A stretch of DNA of 64,000 nt from Pseudomonas sp. ANT_J12. Lineage in GTDB: Bacteria > Pseudomonadota > Gammaproteobacteria > Pseudomonadales > Pseudomonadaceae. Position numbers and translations under genes: made by a program. Shown here piece by piece: positions 54,576 to 63,792 of this stretch. Positions within the stretch are counted from its first letter, which is position 1. Every line of letters starts with the position of its first letter. Under the pieces are notes generated by a model, which saw only the letters and a list, made by a program, of their open reading frames with translations, was not told where the DNA came from and made no database searches. Location of the stretch: positions 248,001 to 312,000 of the forward strand of contig NZ_VOBN01000006.1 in NCBI RefSeq assembly GCF_008370045.1, written 5' to 3'.

Positions 54576-55721
54576 ATGCGTTGGGCGACTTATTTCGCCG
54601 TGTTGGCGTCGGTCTTGAGTGTCGGCCTGGCCCTGGGCGTCAGCATGCCGCTGGTGTCGTTTCGCCTGGAAAGCTGGGGTTACGGTTCGTTTGCCATTGG
54701 TGTGATGGCGGCGATGCCGGCCATTGGTGTGCTGCTAGGGGCGAAGATCTCCAGTCACCTGGCCGCGCGTCTTGGCACCGCGAATCTGATGCGTCTGTGC
54801 CTGTGGGCCGGGGCGGTGTCCATCGGATTGCTGGCGCTGTTGCCGAGTTATCCGATCTGGCTGGTACTGCGCCTGATGATCGGGGTGATTCTGACCCTGG
54901 TCTTTATCCTCGGTGAAAGCTGGATCAACCAACTGGTGATCGAAAAGTGGCGTGGGCGCCTGGTGGCGTTGTATGGCAGCAGCTATGCGTTGAGCCAACT
55001 GGGCGGGCCGTTGCTGTTGGGCGCGTTGGGCACGGAACACGATTACGGCTTCTGGGTCGGTGTCGGGTTATTGCTGACGGCGCCGTTGCTGCTGTTGGGC
55101 CGCAGCGGCGCACCGAGCAGTGAAGCCAGCAGCGTGACCTTCGGCGATTTGTGGACCTTCTGCCGGGGGTTGCCGGCGATTGCCTGGGCGGTGTCGCTGT
55201 TCGCCGCGTTTGAAGCGATGATCCTGACCTTGTTGCCGGTGTATTGCCTGCGCCAGGGCTTCACTGCGGAAATCGCCCTGGCCATGGTCAGTACCGTGGT
55301 GGTCGGCGATGCCTTGCTGCAGCTTCCCATCGGTGCGCTGGCGGATCGGTTGTCCCGGCGCAGTCTGTTCACGGGCTGCGCGGTAGTCTTGCTGCTGTCC
55401 AGCCTGGCGATTCCGCTGCTGATCGATACGTTGCTGATCTGGCCGCTGTGGGTGTTGTTCGGCGCCAGTGCCGGTGGATTGTTCACCCTGTCGCTGATCC
55501 TGATCGGCGAGCGTTATCGCGACGATGCGCTGGTGCGGGCCAATGCCCATATCGCGCAGTTGTGGGGAATCGGGTGCCTGATCGGCCCCTTGGCGGCCGG
55601 GGCGGGGAGCCAGTGGATCAGCGGGCATGCGTTGCCGTTGCTAATGGCGGTGGGGGCGTTAGGGTTGGTGGTTTTGCTGATGCGCCAAGGGGCGTTTGGC
55701 GCGGTGGCCGAGCCCGCTTAA
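54576..55721 (+). CDS. MFS transporter
   Basis: A protein of 381 residues with about twelve membrane helices and an MFS signature between helices 8 and 9 (GALADRLSRR). It resembles the YcaD/AraJ-type drug or metabolite group. The ligand is unknown; its place after the aldehyde dehydrogenase suggests an amine-related solute. The ATG at 54576 has ACAGGAG upstream. It is convergent with the phospholipase-like gene, with a REPIN between. Confidence 0.85.
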   Translation: MRWATYFAVLASVLSVGLALGVSMPLVSFRLESWGYGSFAIGVMAAMPAIGVLLGAKISSHLAARLGTANLMRLCLWAGAVSIGLLALLPSYPIWLVLRLMIGVILTLVFILGESWINQLVIEKWRGRLVALYGSSYALSQLGGPLLLGALGTEHDYGFWVGVGLLLTAPLLLLGRSGAPSSEASSVTFGDLWTFCRGLPAIAWAVSLFAAFEAMILTLLPVYCLRQGFTAEIALAMVSTVVVGDALLQLPIGALADRLSRRSLFTGCAVVLLLSSLAIPLLIDTLLIWPLWVLFGASAGGLFTLSLILIGERYRDDALVRANAHIAQLWGIGCLIGPLAAGAGSQWISGHALPLLMAVGALGLVVLLMRQGAFGAVAEPA

Positions 55722-55741
55722 AACCTGTGGAAGCGAGCTTG

Positions 55742-55875
55742 TGTGGCGAGGGGGCTTGCCCCCGTTCGGCTGCGCAGCAGTCGTAAAACCATCCACCGCG
55801 ACATAACGGGTAGATTCGTGTCGTCAACTTTGGGGCTGCTTCGCCGCCCAGCGGGGGCAAGCCCCCTCGCCACAA
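55742..55875. repeat. REPIN of the TGTGGCGAGGG class
   Basis: TGTGGCGAGGGGGCTTGCCC and an inverted copy ending GCCCCCTCGCCACA flank a spacer of about 90 bases. This is a different REP class from the CGCGGGCAAGCC family found elsewhere in the window. Confidence 0.75.
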
Positions 55876-55893
55876 TTGATCAGTAAACCTTGA

Positions 55894-57462
55894 CTACAAC
55901 ATCCGCTCCAGGCCGACGGTGGTGCTGAACCACGCATTAAACCGGCGCCACAGGCTTCCCGGTTCCTTGGTCAGGGTATGCAACTTGCCGTTGTCCTCGG
56001 TCACCCAAACGATCTGCCCCTTCTCCAGTTTCGCCTCATAACTCAACGGTGGCGCCATGCCTTGCAGCGCCAATTCACGCACATGCGCGGCCAGCTCCGG
56101 GCTGTCCACCAGCACGCCGACTTCGGTGTTCCACAGCACCGAGCGCGGGTCGAAATTGAATGAGCCGATAAACGATTTCTGTTGATCGAAGATCATCGCC
56201 TTGCTGTGCAGGCTCGAATCCGAGCCCTGATAGGCCGAACGCCGGAACAGATGCGGACCACTGCCGCTGCCGGCGCCAGGCTGGCGACGCAGTTCGAACA
56301 GCTTCACGCCATGCTCCAGCAAGGCCTTGCGATACGGCGCGTAACCACCGTGCACCGCCGGTACGTCGGTGGCTTCCAGCGCGTTGGTCAGCAGGCTCAC
56401 CGAGACCCCGGCGTCGGCGCGCCCGGTCAGGTACACCAGCCCCGGTTGGCCGGGCACGAAGTAGGCGGAAATCATGATCAGCTCTTTGCTCACGCCGCGC
56501 AGTTCCGGCGCCAATTGCGTGGTCAGCAGCAACTGCGGGTCGGGCTCGCCCTTGGACAGGACTTTGCTCGGCGCGTCCCACAGCGCCTGATTCCAGGCCC
56601 AGATCAGCTCCCGGCGCCAGATGTCCAGGCGTGGGTATTTGTCGTAGACCATCAGTTGTTGATACAGCGCGTGGTTCTGCTTGCGGGTTTCTTCCAGGGA
56701 TTCTTCCAGGCGCGTGCGGGTGTTTTTCAGGTCCTTGAGCGTCGGTTTGCTGGAGAGGAATTCGTCGATCGGCTTGCTCAGGGCGCTGTTCCAGTACTGG
56801 TCGAAGCTGTGCCCGAGTTGCTCGGCCACCGGCCCGACGCTGAGCATGTCGATGTCGGTGAAGTTCAGGTTGGGCTCGGCATCGAAATACTCGTCGCCCA
56901 GGTTGCGCCCGCCGACGATGGCCGCGCTGTTGTCCGCCAGCCACAGCTTGTTATGCATGCGCCGGTGTTGCAGCGACAAGTCGAACAAACGGCCCATGGT
57001 CCGCGTCACGCCCGTGCTGCGCCCCAGGTGCAGCGGGTTGAACAGGCGGATCTGGATCTGCGGATGGGCCGCCAGGGTCGCGATAATCTGGTCGAGGCCA
57101 TCGCTGGTGGTGTCATCGAGCAGGATCCTCACCCGCACACCGCGATCAGCGGCCTTGAGCAATTCTTCCACCAGCATGCGCGTGCTGATGCCGTCGTGGA
57201 CGATGTAGTACTGCAAGTCGAGGCTGGTCTGGGCGTTGCGGATCAACTCGGCCCGGGCCATGAAGGCTTCGGTGCTGTTGGACAGCAGGCGAAAGCCGGA
57301 TTGCCCCTGATGCGGCGCGGCCTGGGCCTGGATTGAGCGGCCGAAGCTTGAGTCGGTTGCGGGCAATGCCTGGCTCGGTTCGCGGGGCACGTCGAGGCTG
57401 GCGCAACCGCTGAGGAACGAGGCGAGTAACAGCAGAGCGAGTAGGGGCTGTCTGAGGCTCAC
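55894..57462 (-). CDS. Phospholipase D-like lipoprotein (cardiolipin-synthase superfamily)
   Basis: A protein of 522 residues with a lipoprotein signal (ASFLSGC, Cys20). Two HKD motifs are present: HNKLWLAD near residue 174 and LHSKAMIFD near 415. The first is followed by SAAIVGGRN, the second by SFIGSFN. Both are intact, so it should be a phosphodiesterase or transphosphatidylase. The lipid anchor makes this envelope-located rather than classical ClsA. Possible substrates are phospholipids or, in some relatives, nucleic acids. Confidence 0.85.
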   Translation of the reverse strand: MSLRQPLLALLLLASFLSGCASLDVPREPSQALPATDSSFGRSIQAQAAPHQGQSGFRLLSNSTEAFMARAELIRNAQTSLDLQYYIVHDGISTRMLVEELLKAADRGVRVRILLDDTTSDGLDQIIATLAAHPQIQIRLFNPLHLGRSTGVTRTMGRLFDLSLQHRRMHNKLWLADNSAAIVGGRNLGDEYFDAEPNLNFTDIDMLSVGPVAEQLGHSFDQYWNSALSKPIDEFLSSKPTLKDLKNTRTRLEESLEETRKQNHALYQQLMVYDKYPRLDIWRRELIWAWNQALWDAPSKVLSKGEPDPQLLLTTQLAPELRGVSKELIMISAYFVPGQPGLVYLTGRADAGVSVSLLTNALEATDVPAVHGGYAPYRKALLEHGVKLFELRRQPGAGSGSGPHLFRRSAYQGSDSSLHSKAMIFDQQKSFIGSFNFDPRSVLWNTEVGVLVDSPELAAHVRELALQGMAPPLSYEAKLEKGQIVWVTEDNGKLHTLTKEPGSLWRRFNAWFSTTVGLERML

Positions 57463-57519
57463 GTGGGATCGTTCCGATTGGCTAGGGTCGGCATATGGAC
57501 GCGGGTTTTCGGATAAAGG

Positions 57520-58953
57520 TCAGTCGTTGAGGCAATCAGTTTCCGCAAGCAGTTTGATCGCCGCCGCGCCCACCTTGCGCACGGCGTCTTCGATCTGCGC
57601 TGTTGGCTTGGCAGCGTAGTTCATCCGCAGGCAATTACGATATTTGCCCGAAGCCGAAAAGATGCTGCCGACGGCAATCTGTACGCCCTGGTCGTGCAGC
57701 GCACGATTCAGTTTCAGGGTATCGAAGCCTTCCGGCAGTTCGACCCACAGCATGAAACTGCCTTGGGGACGACTGGCCCGGGTGCCGGCGGGGAAGTAGC
57801 GCGTGACCCAATCGATCATCATGTCGCGATTGCGCTGGTATTGGGTGCGCATCCGCCGCAAATGCGGTTCGAAGTGCCCGGCCTTGAGGAAATCGGCGAT
57901 GGCGATCTGCGCTTGTGGCGCGGTGGAGCCGGTGCTGATGTATTTCATGTGCAGCCCCCGTTCCAGATACCGGCCCGGTGCGACCCAACCGATGCGCAGC
58001 CCCGGCGCCAACGTCTTGGAAAACGAACTGCACAGCAGCACGCGGCCGTCTTCATCGAAGGATTTGATCGTGCGGGGACGCGGGTAGGTGTAGGCCAGTT
58101 CGCCATACACATCGTCCTCGATGATCGCCACGTCGAAGCGCTGTGCCAGGTTCAACAATGCGCGTTTACGCGCCTCCGGCATGATGTAGCCCAACGGGTT
58201 GTTGCAGTTGGGGGTCAACTGTATGGCCTTGATCGGCCATTGTTCCAGGGCCAGTTCCAGCGCATCGAGGCTGATGCCGGTGATCGGGTCGGTGGGGATT
58301 TCCAGGGCCTTCATGCCCAGGCCCTTGAGGGTCTGCATGGCGCCGTGGAAGCTCGGCGAATCCACGGCGACGATGTCGCCAGGTGAGCAGATGGAGCGGA
58401 TGCTGGTGGACAGCGCTTCGTGGCAACCGGTGGTGACCACCAGGTCAGCGGCGCTCAGTTGGCAACCGGAATCGAGCATTAGCCGGGCGATCTGTTCGCG
58501 CAGGTCGAGGTTGCCGTGGATGTTGTCGTAATACAGGCCGGGCATGTCCTGGCGACGGCTGATCTGCGCCAGCCCGCGTAGCAACGGTTTCATGGTTGGC
58601 GTGGTGATGTCCGGCATGCCGCGACCGAGTTGCACCACGTCTTTGCGCGGCACGGCGCGGATCAGCTCCAGCACCTGGTCCCACTGGGAAATATCCACCG
58701 GACGTTGCGCCGGACGGCCGACGGCAGGCAGTTCCGGCAGCTCGCGACTGACCGGCACAAAGTACCCGGATTTGGGTTTCGGCGTCGCCAGCCCGCTGTC
58801 TTCCAGCACCCGATACGCCTGCTGCACCGTGCTCAGGCTGACCCCGTGCTCGACACTCAACGCCCGCACCGACGGCAGCCGGTCGCCGGGACGATAGAAG
58901 CCCTGTTCGATACGTGTGCCGAGCAATTCGGCGAGATTAACGTAAAGGGTCAT
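57520..58953 (-). CDS. MocR-family (GntR-aminotransferase) transcriptional regulator
   Basis: A protein of 477 residues. An N-terminal GntR winged helix (RPGDRLPSVRALSVEHGVSL, about 18-70) precedes an aminotransferase-like fold with the PLP lysine in SSFSKTLAPGLRIGW. MocR regulators bind PLP and usually control a divergent operon. Here the divergent gene is a DUF1127 peptide gene. Which gene it controls is not clear from sequence; PLP-based sensors often regulate amine or amino-acid metabolism. Confidence 0.92.
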   Translation of the reverse strand: MTLYVNLAELLGTRIEQGFYRPGDRLPSVRALSVEHGVSLSTVQQAYRVLEDSGLATPKPKSGYFVPVSRELPELPAVGRPAQRPVDISQWDQVLELIRAVPRKDVVQLGRGMPDITTPTMKPLLRGLAQISRRQDMPGLYYDNIHGNLDLREQIARLMLDSGCQLSAADLVVTTGCHEALSTSIRSICSPGDIVAVDSPSFHGAMQTLKGLGMKALEIPTDPITGISLDALELALEQWPIKAIQLTPNCNNPLGYIMPEARKRALLNLAQRFDVAIIEDDVYGELAYTYPRPRTIKSFDEDGRVLLCSSFSKTLAPGLRIGWVAPGRYLERGLHMKYISTGSTAPQAQIAIADFLKAGHFEPHLRRMRTQYQRNRDMMIDWVTRYFPAGTRASRPQGSFMLWVELPEGFDTLKLNRALHDQGVQIAVGSIFSASGKYRNCLRMNYAAKPTAQIEDAVRKVGAAAIKLLAETDCLND

Positions 58954-59132
58954 GACACTGCCTCGATGCGGGTGATTCGGTTAACCAGTACAGATGGGGC
59001 AAAAATACGTGATTCAGAGGTTTAAGCGGTCAATCTGTATGGAAATAATACAGCGGCTTTGAATCTGTAATGCTTTTCGCCGTCCGCGCATGATGAAACC
59101 TCTGGCTACCCAAGTAAACAGGAGCGATCAAC

Positions 59133-59378
59133 ATGAACGGCTTGAGCGATGTGCGGCTGACGTTACACAGTCAGGAACTGGCGGCAGGGCAGAACCACGG
59201 CACCCGTGAGGCGCAAATGCGCAACGCGCCGTCCTGCCTGGGGCGCTGGGGTCTGTTCTGGCATCGTCTGCACACGCGCAAGGCGTTGCTGAGCCTGACC
59301 CCGGAGCAGTTGCGGGATGTTGGGTTGAGTCGGGAGCAGGCATTGGCGGAGGGGCTTAAGCCGTTCTGGCGGATCTGA
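59133..59378 (+). CDS. DUF1127 small protein
   Basis: A protein of 81 residues whose C-terminal half (WHRLHTRKALLSLTPEQLRDVG, then LSREQA) is the DUF1127/YjiS domain. Similar small Arg-rich proteins affect phosphate and carbon metabolism or RNA turnover in other proteobacteria. The ATG has ACAGGAGCG upstream. It is divergent from the MocR gene, which could control it, and convergent with the oxidase gene. Confidence 0.85.
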   Translation: MNGLSDVRLTLHSQELAAGQNHGTREAQMRNAPSCLGRWGLFWHRLHTRKALLSLTPEQLRDVGLSREQALAEGLKPFWRI

Positions 59379-59401
59379 GTCTTGTGTCAATCTTTCGATC
59401 C

Positions 59402-59488
59402 ATTCGCGGGCAAGCCTCGCTCCTGCGGTTTAGCGTTGATCCAACGAACGACGCGTAACCTGTAGGAGCGAGGCTTGCCCGCGAAGGC
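59402..59488. repeat. Inverted REP pair
   Basis: ATTCGCGGGCAAGCCTCGCT and GGCTTGCCCGCGAA face each other across a spacer of about 50 bases between convergent genes. Confidence 0.75.
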
Positions 59489-59512
59489 GCCCTTACAGAC
59501 GCTAAAGAGCTA

Positions 59513-60805
59513 TCAGACCAACTCTTTCATCCGATGCCACAACATCCCCAACGCCAACAACGGCGAACGCAAATGCCTGCCGCCCGGGAAGGTGATGTGC
59601 GGCACCTGGGCAAACAGATCGAACCCTCCGCTGTGTTGGCCGCCGATGGCTTCAGCCAGCAACTTGCCCGCCAGGTGCGTGGCATTCACCCCGTGACCGG
59701 AATAGGCCTGGGCGTAATAGACGTTCGGCTGGTCCTTGAGCCGGCCGATCTGCGGCAGTCGGTTGGCGCCGATGCCGATCATGCCGCCCCATTGATAGTC
59801 GATCTTCACCCCGGCCAACTGCGGGAATACGTCCAGCATCTTCGGCCGCATATACGCTGCGATGTCTTTCGGGTCCCGACCCGAGTAATGGCAGGCACCG
59901 CCGAACAGCAAGCGCCGATCCGCCGAGAGCCGGTAGTAATCCAGCGCTACCCGTTGATCACACACCGCCATGTTCTGCGGCAGCAAGGCGTGCGCCTGCT
60001 CTTCGTTCAACGGCTCGGTGGCGATGATGTAGCTGCCGGCGGGTAGCACTTTGCCGCTGAGTTCGGGGTTGAGATCGTTGAGGTAGGCGTTGCAGCCCAG
60101 CACCAGAGTTTTGGCGCGGACGGAGCCTTGGGCGGTGTGGACCTTCACTTCGCTGCCGTACTCGATGCGAGTGACTGCCGACTGTTCGAACAGTCTTGCG
60201 CCCAATTGCTGTGCGGCTGCCGCTTCGCCGAGCGCCAGGTTAAGCGGGTGAAGATGCCCGGAACCCATATCAATCAAGCCGCCAACATAACGATCGGAGC
60301 CGACTACCGAATGCATTTCATTGGCTTGCAGCAGTCGGGTTTCATAGCGATAACCGAGGCCGCGCAGTTCTTCGGCCTCCTCGGCGAAGCCTTCAAGATC
60401 TCGAGGTTTGTTGGCCAGATCGCAATAACCCCAGGTCAGGTCGCAGGGGATCTGAAAACGCTCGACTCGCTGTCGGACGATTTCCACCGCTTCCAGGCCC
60501 ATGAGTTTCATCTGACGCACGCCGTCGGCACCGATGACGTTGGTGAACTGATCGAGGCCATGGCCGACCCCGCGAATCAATTGCCCGCCGTTGCGCCCGC
60601 TCGCGCCCCAGCCAATCTTGTGGGCTTCCAGCAACACCACGCTGAAGCCGCGTTCCGCCAGTTCCAGTGCGGTGTTTAACCCGGAAAACCCGCCGCCGAC
60701 CACGCACACATCCGCCGTCAACTCGCCCTGCAGCGCCGGATGATCGGGCTGTGGCAGGCTGCTGGCGGCGTAATAAGAGGCGGTGTGCCGGGCAGGGGCA
60801 TTCAT
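59513..60805 (-). CDS. FAD-dependent oxidoreductase, PuuB/PauB type
   Basis: A protein of 430 residues with an FAD-binding Rossmann motif (CVVGGGFSGLNTALELAERG) and the DAO fold (WGASGRNGGQLIRG, then GYSGHGVNATHLAGKLLAEA). Closest by motif and neighbourhood to the gamma-glutamylputrescine oxidases; the same place in P. aeruginosa holds a PauB enzyme (from memory). It would oxidise a gamma-glutamylated amine to the aldehyde used by the dehydrogenase at 52901. I chose the ATG at 60805. Confidence 0.85.
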   Translation of the reverse strand: MNAPARHTASYYAASSLPQPDHPALQGELTADVCVVGGGFSGLNTALELAERGFSVVLLEAHKIGWGASGRNGGQLIRGVGHGLDQFTNVIGADGVRQMKLMGLEAVEIVRQRVERFQIPCDLTWGYCDLANKPRDLEGFAEEAEELRGLGYRYETRLLQANEMHSVVGSDRYVGGLIDMGSGHLHPLNLALGEAAAAQQLGARLFEQSAVTRIEYGSEVKVHTAQGSVRAKTLVLGCNAYLNDLNPELSGKVLPAGSYIIATEPLNEEQAHALLPQNMAVCDQRVALDYYRLSADRRLLFGGACHYSGRDPKDIAAYMRPKMLDVFPQLAGVKIDYQWGGMIGIGANRLPQIGRLKDQPNVYYAQAYSGHGVNATHLAGKLLAEAIGGQHSGGFDLFAQVPHITFPGGRHLRSPLLALGMLWHRMKELV

Positions 60806-60952
60806 GCGTGGATTCCTGATGCGTGTGTTTGAAAAAGTTGACGGAGCATAAGCCGGACCTTCCGACGCGGGCAACACTGGTCAGTTGCGGCTGTATGGAT
60901 CGGGCCGGATGCGTCAGAATCGCGCTCTATTCCGCTTTTGGTCACCACTTCG

Positions 60953-61306
60953 ATGAGCTGCAACAGTCAGAAGATTCGCACCCTGCGCCAGCAAATCCCC
61001 TCGTTCGAGTGCGTGCCGGGCTGCCATGACTGCTGCGGGCCGGTCACCACCTCACCGGAAGAAATGTCCCGCCTGCCGCGAAAGACCCGCGCCGAGCAGG
61101 ATGCGGCGATGGATGAGCTCAATTGCGTCCACCTGGGGCCCGACGGCTGCACCGTGTATGGCGAGCGGCCGCTGATCTGCCGGCTGTTCGGCACCACCAA
61201 GACCTTGCCATGCCCCAACGGGCGCGGGCCGGTGGAGCTGATTCATCCACGGGTGGAGAAGCAGATTCATGAGTACATGGCTTCGACGCGGCAGGTCCTC
61301 GTGTGA
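60953..61306 (+). CDS. YkgJ-family cysteine-cluster protein
   Basis: A protein of 117 residues with the YkgJ signature: CVPGCHDCCGPV near the N-terminus, then CVHLGPDGCTVYGERPLICR. These cysteines are thought to bind zinc or an iron-sulfur cluster. Function is unknown. The ATG at 60953 lacks a good ribosome binding site; one 15 bases upstream is also possible. It is convergent with lrp, with a repeat between. Confidence 0.85.
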   Translation: MSCNSQKIRTLRQQIPSFECVPGCHDCCGPVTTSPEEMSRLPRKTRAEQDAAMDELNCVHLGPDGCTVYGERPLICRLFGTTKTLPCPNGRGPVELIHPRVEKQIHEYMASTRQVLV

Positions 61307-61414
61307 TCGTTCCCACGCTCCGCGTGGGAATGCAGCCCGGGACGCTCTGCGTCCCCAAGAGCCGAACGCGGAGCGTCCGTTGAGGCATTCCCACGCAGAG
61401 CGTGGGAACGATCG
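61305..61414. repeat. Nested palindromic repeat, GTTCCCACGC class
   Basis: GATCGTTCCCACGCTCCGCG and an inverted copy (CGCAGAGCGTGGGAACGATC) flank inner hairpins GGGACGC…GCGTCCC and ACGCGGAGCGTCCGT. It is the full-length form of the element at 26368. It fills the gap between convergent genes. Confidence 0.7.
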
Positions 61415-61422
61415 GCGTGAGG

Positions 61423-61911
61423 TCAATCCGGAATCGGCAAACACAAACTCTCTTTCACCTCTTCCATCACGATATAGCTCTTTGACTCGCGCACATGCGG
61501 CAGCTTGAGCAAGATATCGCCCAGCAATTTGCGGTACGACGCCATCTCGGAAATCCGCGCCTTCACCAGATAATCGAAGTCCCCTGACACCAAATGGCAC
61601 TCCAGCACGTGGGGCAGTTTCAGCACGGCGCGTCGGAACTCTTCGAAAGTGTCGCCGGATTTGTAGTCGAGACTGATCTCGACAAACACCAGCAGGCTAC
61701 CCTTGAGGTGCTGCGGATTGAGCCGGGCGTTGTAGCCCATGATGATTCCTTCGCGCTCCAGCCGACGGACCCGCTCGGTGCAGGGCGTGGTCGACAGGCC
61801 GACCTTTTCCCCCAGCTCGGTGAAGGAGATGCGCCCGTCCGCTTGCAGGATCCGCAGGATGTTGCGGTCGATCTTGTCCAGCTCACGTTTGGTCTGAGTG
61901 TTGGTACGCAT
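61423..61911 (-). CDS. Lrp/AsnC-family regulator of the dad operon (DadR-type)
   Basis: A protein of 162 residues. The N-terminal helix-turn-helix (DRNILRILQADGRISFTELG, then STTPCTERVRRLE) precedes an RAM/AsnC ligand domain (VSGDFDYLVKARI). Its divergent position to dadA and length match Lrp/DadR, which activates dadAX in response to L-alanine in Pseudomonas. I chose the ATG at 61911; the longer frame runs antisense to dadA. Confidence 0.93.
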   Translation of the reverse strand: MRTNTQTKRELDKIDRNILRILQADGRISFTELGEKVGLSTTPCTERVRRLEREGIIMGYNARLNPQHLKGSLLVFVEISLDYKSGDTFEEFRRAVLKLPHVLECHLVSGDFDYLVKARISEMASYRKLLGDILLKLPHVRESKSYIVMEEVKESLCLPIPD

Positions 61912-61948
61912 AGGGGATGCGCCTCCGTGAAAAGGGTTTTTGCCGAGA

Positions 61949-61977
61949 ATTGTCGCCAAATATAGGCACTTATATAG
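61949..61977 (+). promoter_or_regulatory. Probable dadA promoter
   Basis: TTGTCG, exactly 17 bases, then TATAGT. The transcript would start near 61984, giving a leader of about 84 bases. It lies in the lrp-dadA gap where Lrp sites are expected. Confidence 0.6.
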
Positions 61978-62067
61978 TGAAATGCACTGGCTAATCTTTT
62001 TTAAACTGCCCACATCTTCGGTCTGCACAACACACGTCAGCGGTAAGCCGCGATGAGGGATACAAAA

Positions 62068-63372
62068 ATGCGCGTTATGGTCTTGGGTAGCGGCGTCATC
62101 GGTACCGCCAGTGCTTACTATCTGGCCCGTGCCGGATTTGAAGTGGTGGTGGTCGACCGGCAGCCGGCCGCTGCCATGGAGACCAGTTTCGCCAACGCCG
62201 GGCAGGTCTCGCCGGGTTATGCCTCGCCGTGGGCCGCGCCGGGTGTGCCGCTCAAGGCCATCAAGTGGCTGCTGCAGCGCCACGCGCCGCTGGCGATCAA
62301 GGCGACTGCCGACATCGACCAATACCTGTGGATGGCGCAGATGCTGCGCAACTGCACCGCCAACCGTTATGCGGTGAACAAGGAGCGCATGGTGCGTCTG
62401 TCCGAGTACAGCCGTGACTGCCTCGACGAATTGCGCGCTGAAACCGGCATTGCCTACGAAGGCCGCAGCCTGGGGACTACACAACTGTTCCGCACCCAGG
62501 CTCAGCTCGACGGCGCCGCGAAAGACATCGCCGTGCTCAAAGAGTCCGGCGTGCCGTTCGAACTGCTCGACCGCGCCGGCATTTCCCGGGTTGAACCGGC
62601 CCTGGCGGCTGTCACCGACATCCTCGCCGGTGCCCTGCGCCTGCCGAACGACCAGACCGGCGACTGCCAGATCTTCACCACCCGCCTGGCCGAAATGGCC
62701 GTGAAGCTGGGTGTGGAGTTCCGCTACGGCCAGGACATCCAGCGCCTCGACCACGCTGGTGATCGCGTGAATGGCGTGTGGATCGACGGCAAGCTGGAAA
62801 CCGCTGACCGCTACGTCCTCGCCCTCGGCAGCTACTCGCCGCAACTGCTCAAGCCGCTGGGCATCAAGGCCCCGGTGTATCCGCTCAAGGGTTACTCCCT
62901 GACCGTGCCGATCACCAACCCGGCAATGGCCCCGACCTCGACTATTCTCGACGAGACCTACAAGGTCGCGATCACCCGTTTCGATAACCGCATCCGCGTG
63001 GGCGGCATGGCGGAAATCGCCGGTTTTGACCTGTCGCTTAACCCGCGTCGGCGCGAAACCCTGGAGATGATCGTCAACGACCTCTATCCTCAGGGCGGCG
63101 ACCTGGCCCAGGCGAGTTTCTGGACCGGCCTGCGTCCGACCACCCCGGACGGCACACCGATCGTTGGCGCCACCCCGTTCAGCAACTTGTTCCTGAACAC
63201 CGGCCACGGCACCCTCGGTTGGACCATGGCTTGTGGTTCCGGTCGTTTGCTGGCTGACCTGATGGCGAAGAAAACGCCGCAGATCAGCGCCGAAGGCCTC
63301 GATATTTCCCGTTATGGCAGCAAAATCAAGGAGTCCGCAAAGCATGGCAATCCAGCGCCAGCTCACCAATGA
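62068..63372 (+). CDS. dadA: D-amino acid dehydrogenase, small subunit
   Basis: A protein of 434 residues with FAD-binding [19 protein letters not shown] and [20 protein letters not shown] at the active-site side. It oxidises D-alanine and other D-amino acids to keto acids in the membrane, feeding electrons to the chain. I chose the ATG at 62068 with GAGGGA upstream; the ATG at 62053 is part of that region. The last 29 bases overlap the ridA-like gene. Confidence 0.96.
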   Translation: MRVMVLGSGVIGTASAYYLARAGFEVVVVDRQPAAAMETSFANAGQVSPGYASPWAAPGVPLKAIKWLLQRHAPLAIKATADIDQYLWMAQMLRNCTANRYAVNKERMVRLSEYSRDCLDELRAETGIAYEGRSLGTTQLFRTQAQLDGAAKDIAVLKESGVPFELLDRAGISRVEPALAAVTDILAGALRLPNDQTGDCQIFTTRLAEMAVKLGVEFRYGQDIQRLDHAGDRVNGVWIDGKLETADRYVLALGSYSPQLLKPLGIKAPVYPLKGYSLTVPITNPAMAPTSTILDETYKVAITRFDNRIRVGGMAEIAGFDLSLNPRRRETLEMIVNDLYPQGGDLAQASFWTGLRPTTPDGTPIVGATPFSNLFLNTGHGTLGWTMACGSGRLLADLMAKKTPQISAEGLDISRYGSKIKESAKHGNPAPAHQ

Positions 63373-63697
63373 ACGCATGAGTCAGATCGTCGCCCACAAC
63401 GGTACGGTGTACCTGGCAGGGCAGGTCGGCGATGACATGAGCGCCGGGATTGAACAGCAGACCCGTGAAACCCTGGCCAACATCGAGCGGTTGCTCGACC
63501 TGGCCGGCACCGACAAGAACCACATACTGTCGGTGACGATTTACCTGAAAGACATCAACGCCGATTTCGCCGGCATGAATTCGGTATGGGACAAGTGGCT
63601 GCCAAAAGGCGTCGCCCCGGCCCGTGCCACGGTTGAGTCGAAGCTGTGCGAACCGCAAATCCTGGTTGAGCTGTCAGTGGTTGCCGCACTGCCTTAA
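63344..63697 (+). CDS. RidA-family protein of the dad operon
   Basis: A protein of 117 residues starting [20 protein letters not shown]. It is a RidA-type fold ([47 protein letters not shown]) but belongs to a different subgroup from the ridA at 35357. It probably removes imines formed by D-alanine oxidation. The ATG lies inside the end of dadA; coupling is likely. Confidence 0.9.
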   Translation: MAIQRQLTNERMSQIVAHNGTVYLAGQVGDDMSAGIEQQTRETLANIERLLDLAGTDKNHILSVTIYLKDINADFAGMNSVWDKWLPKGVAPARATVESKLCEPQILVELSVVAALP

Positions 63698-63718
63698 CCG
63701 GTCGTAACTATCCCTCTC

Positions 63719-63764
63719 CCGGTGCTGTTGGCGGTTCACGCCGTCAGCCAGCGCCGGTTTTTAT
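63719..63764 (+). terminator. Intrinsic terminator (possible attenuator) before dadX
   Basis: CCGGTGCTG pairs with CAGCGCCGG, and an inner stem TTGGCGG/CCGTCAG lies inside, with one bulge. T5ATT follows. It lies 22 bases after the ridA-like gene and 30 before dadX. Confidence 0.7.
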
Positions 63765-63792
63765 TCCCATGACCGCCTAGAAGTCTGCCGCC

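Noticed and set aside
61423..63378. A 651-codon minus-strand frame containing lrp
   Set aside because: Only its C-terminal 162 codons are the real Lrp protein; the rest is antisense to dadA.
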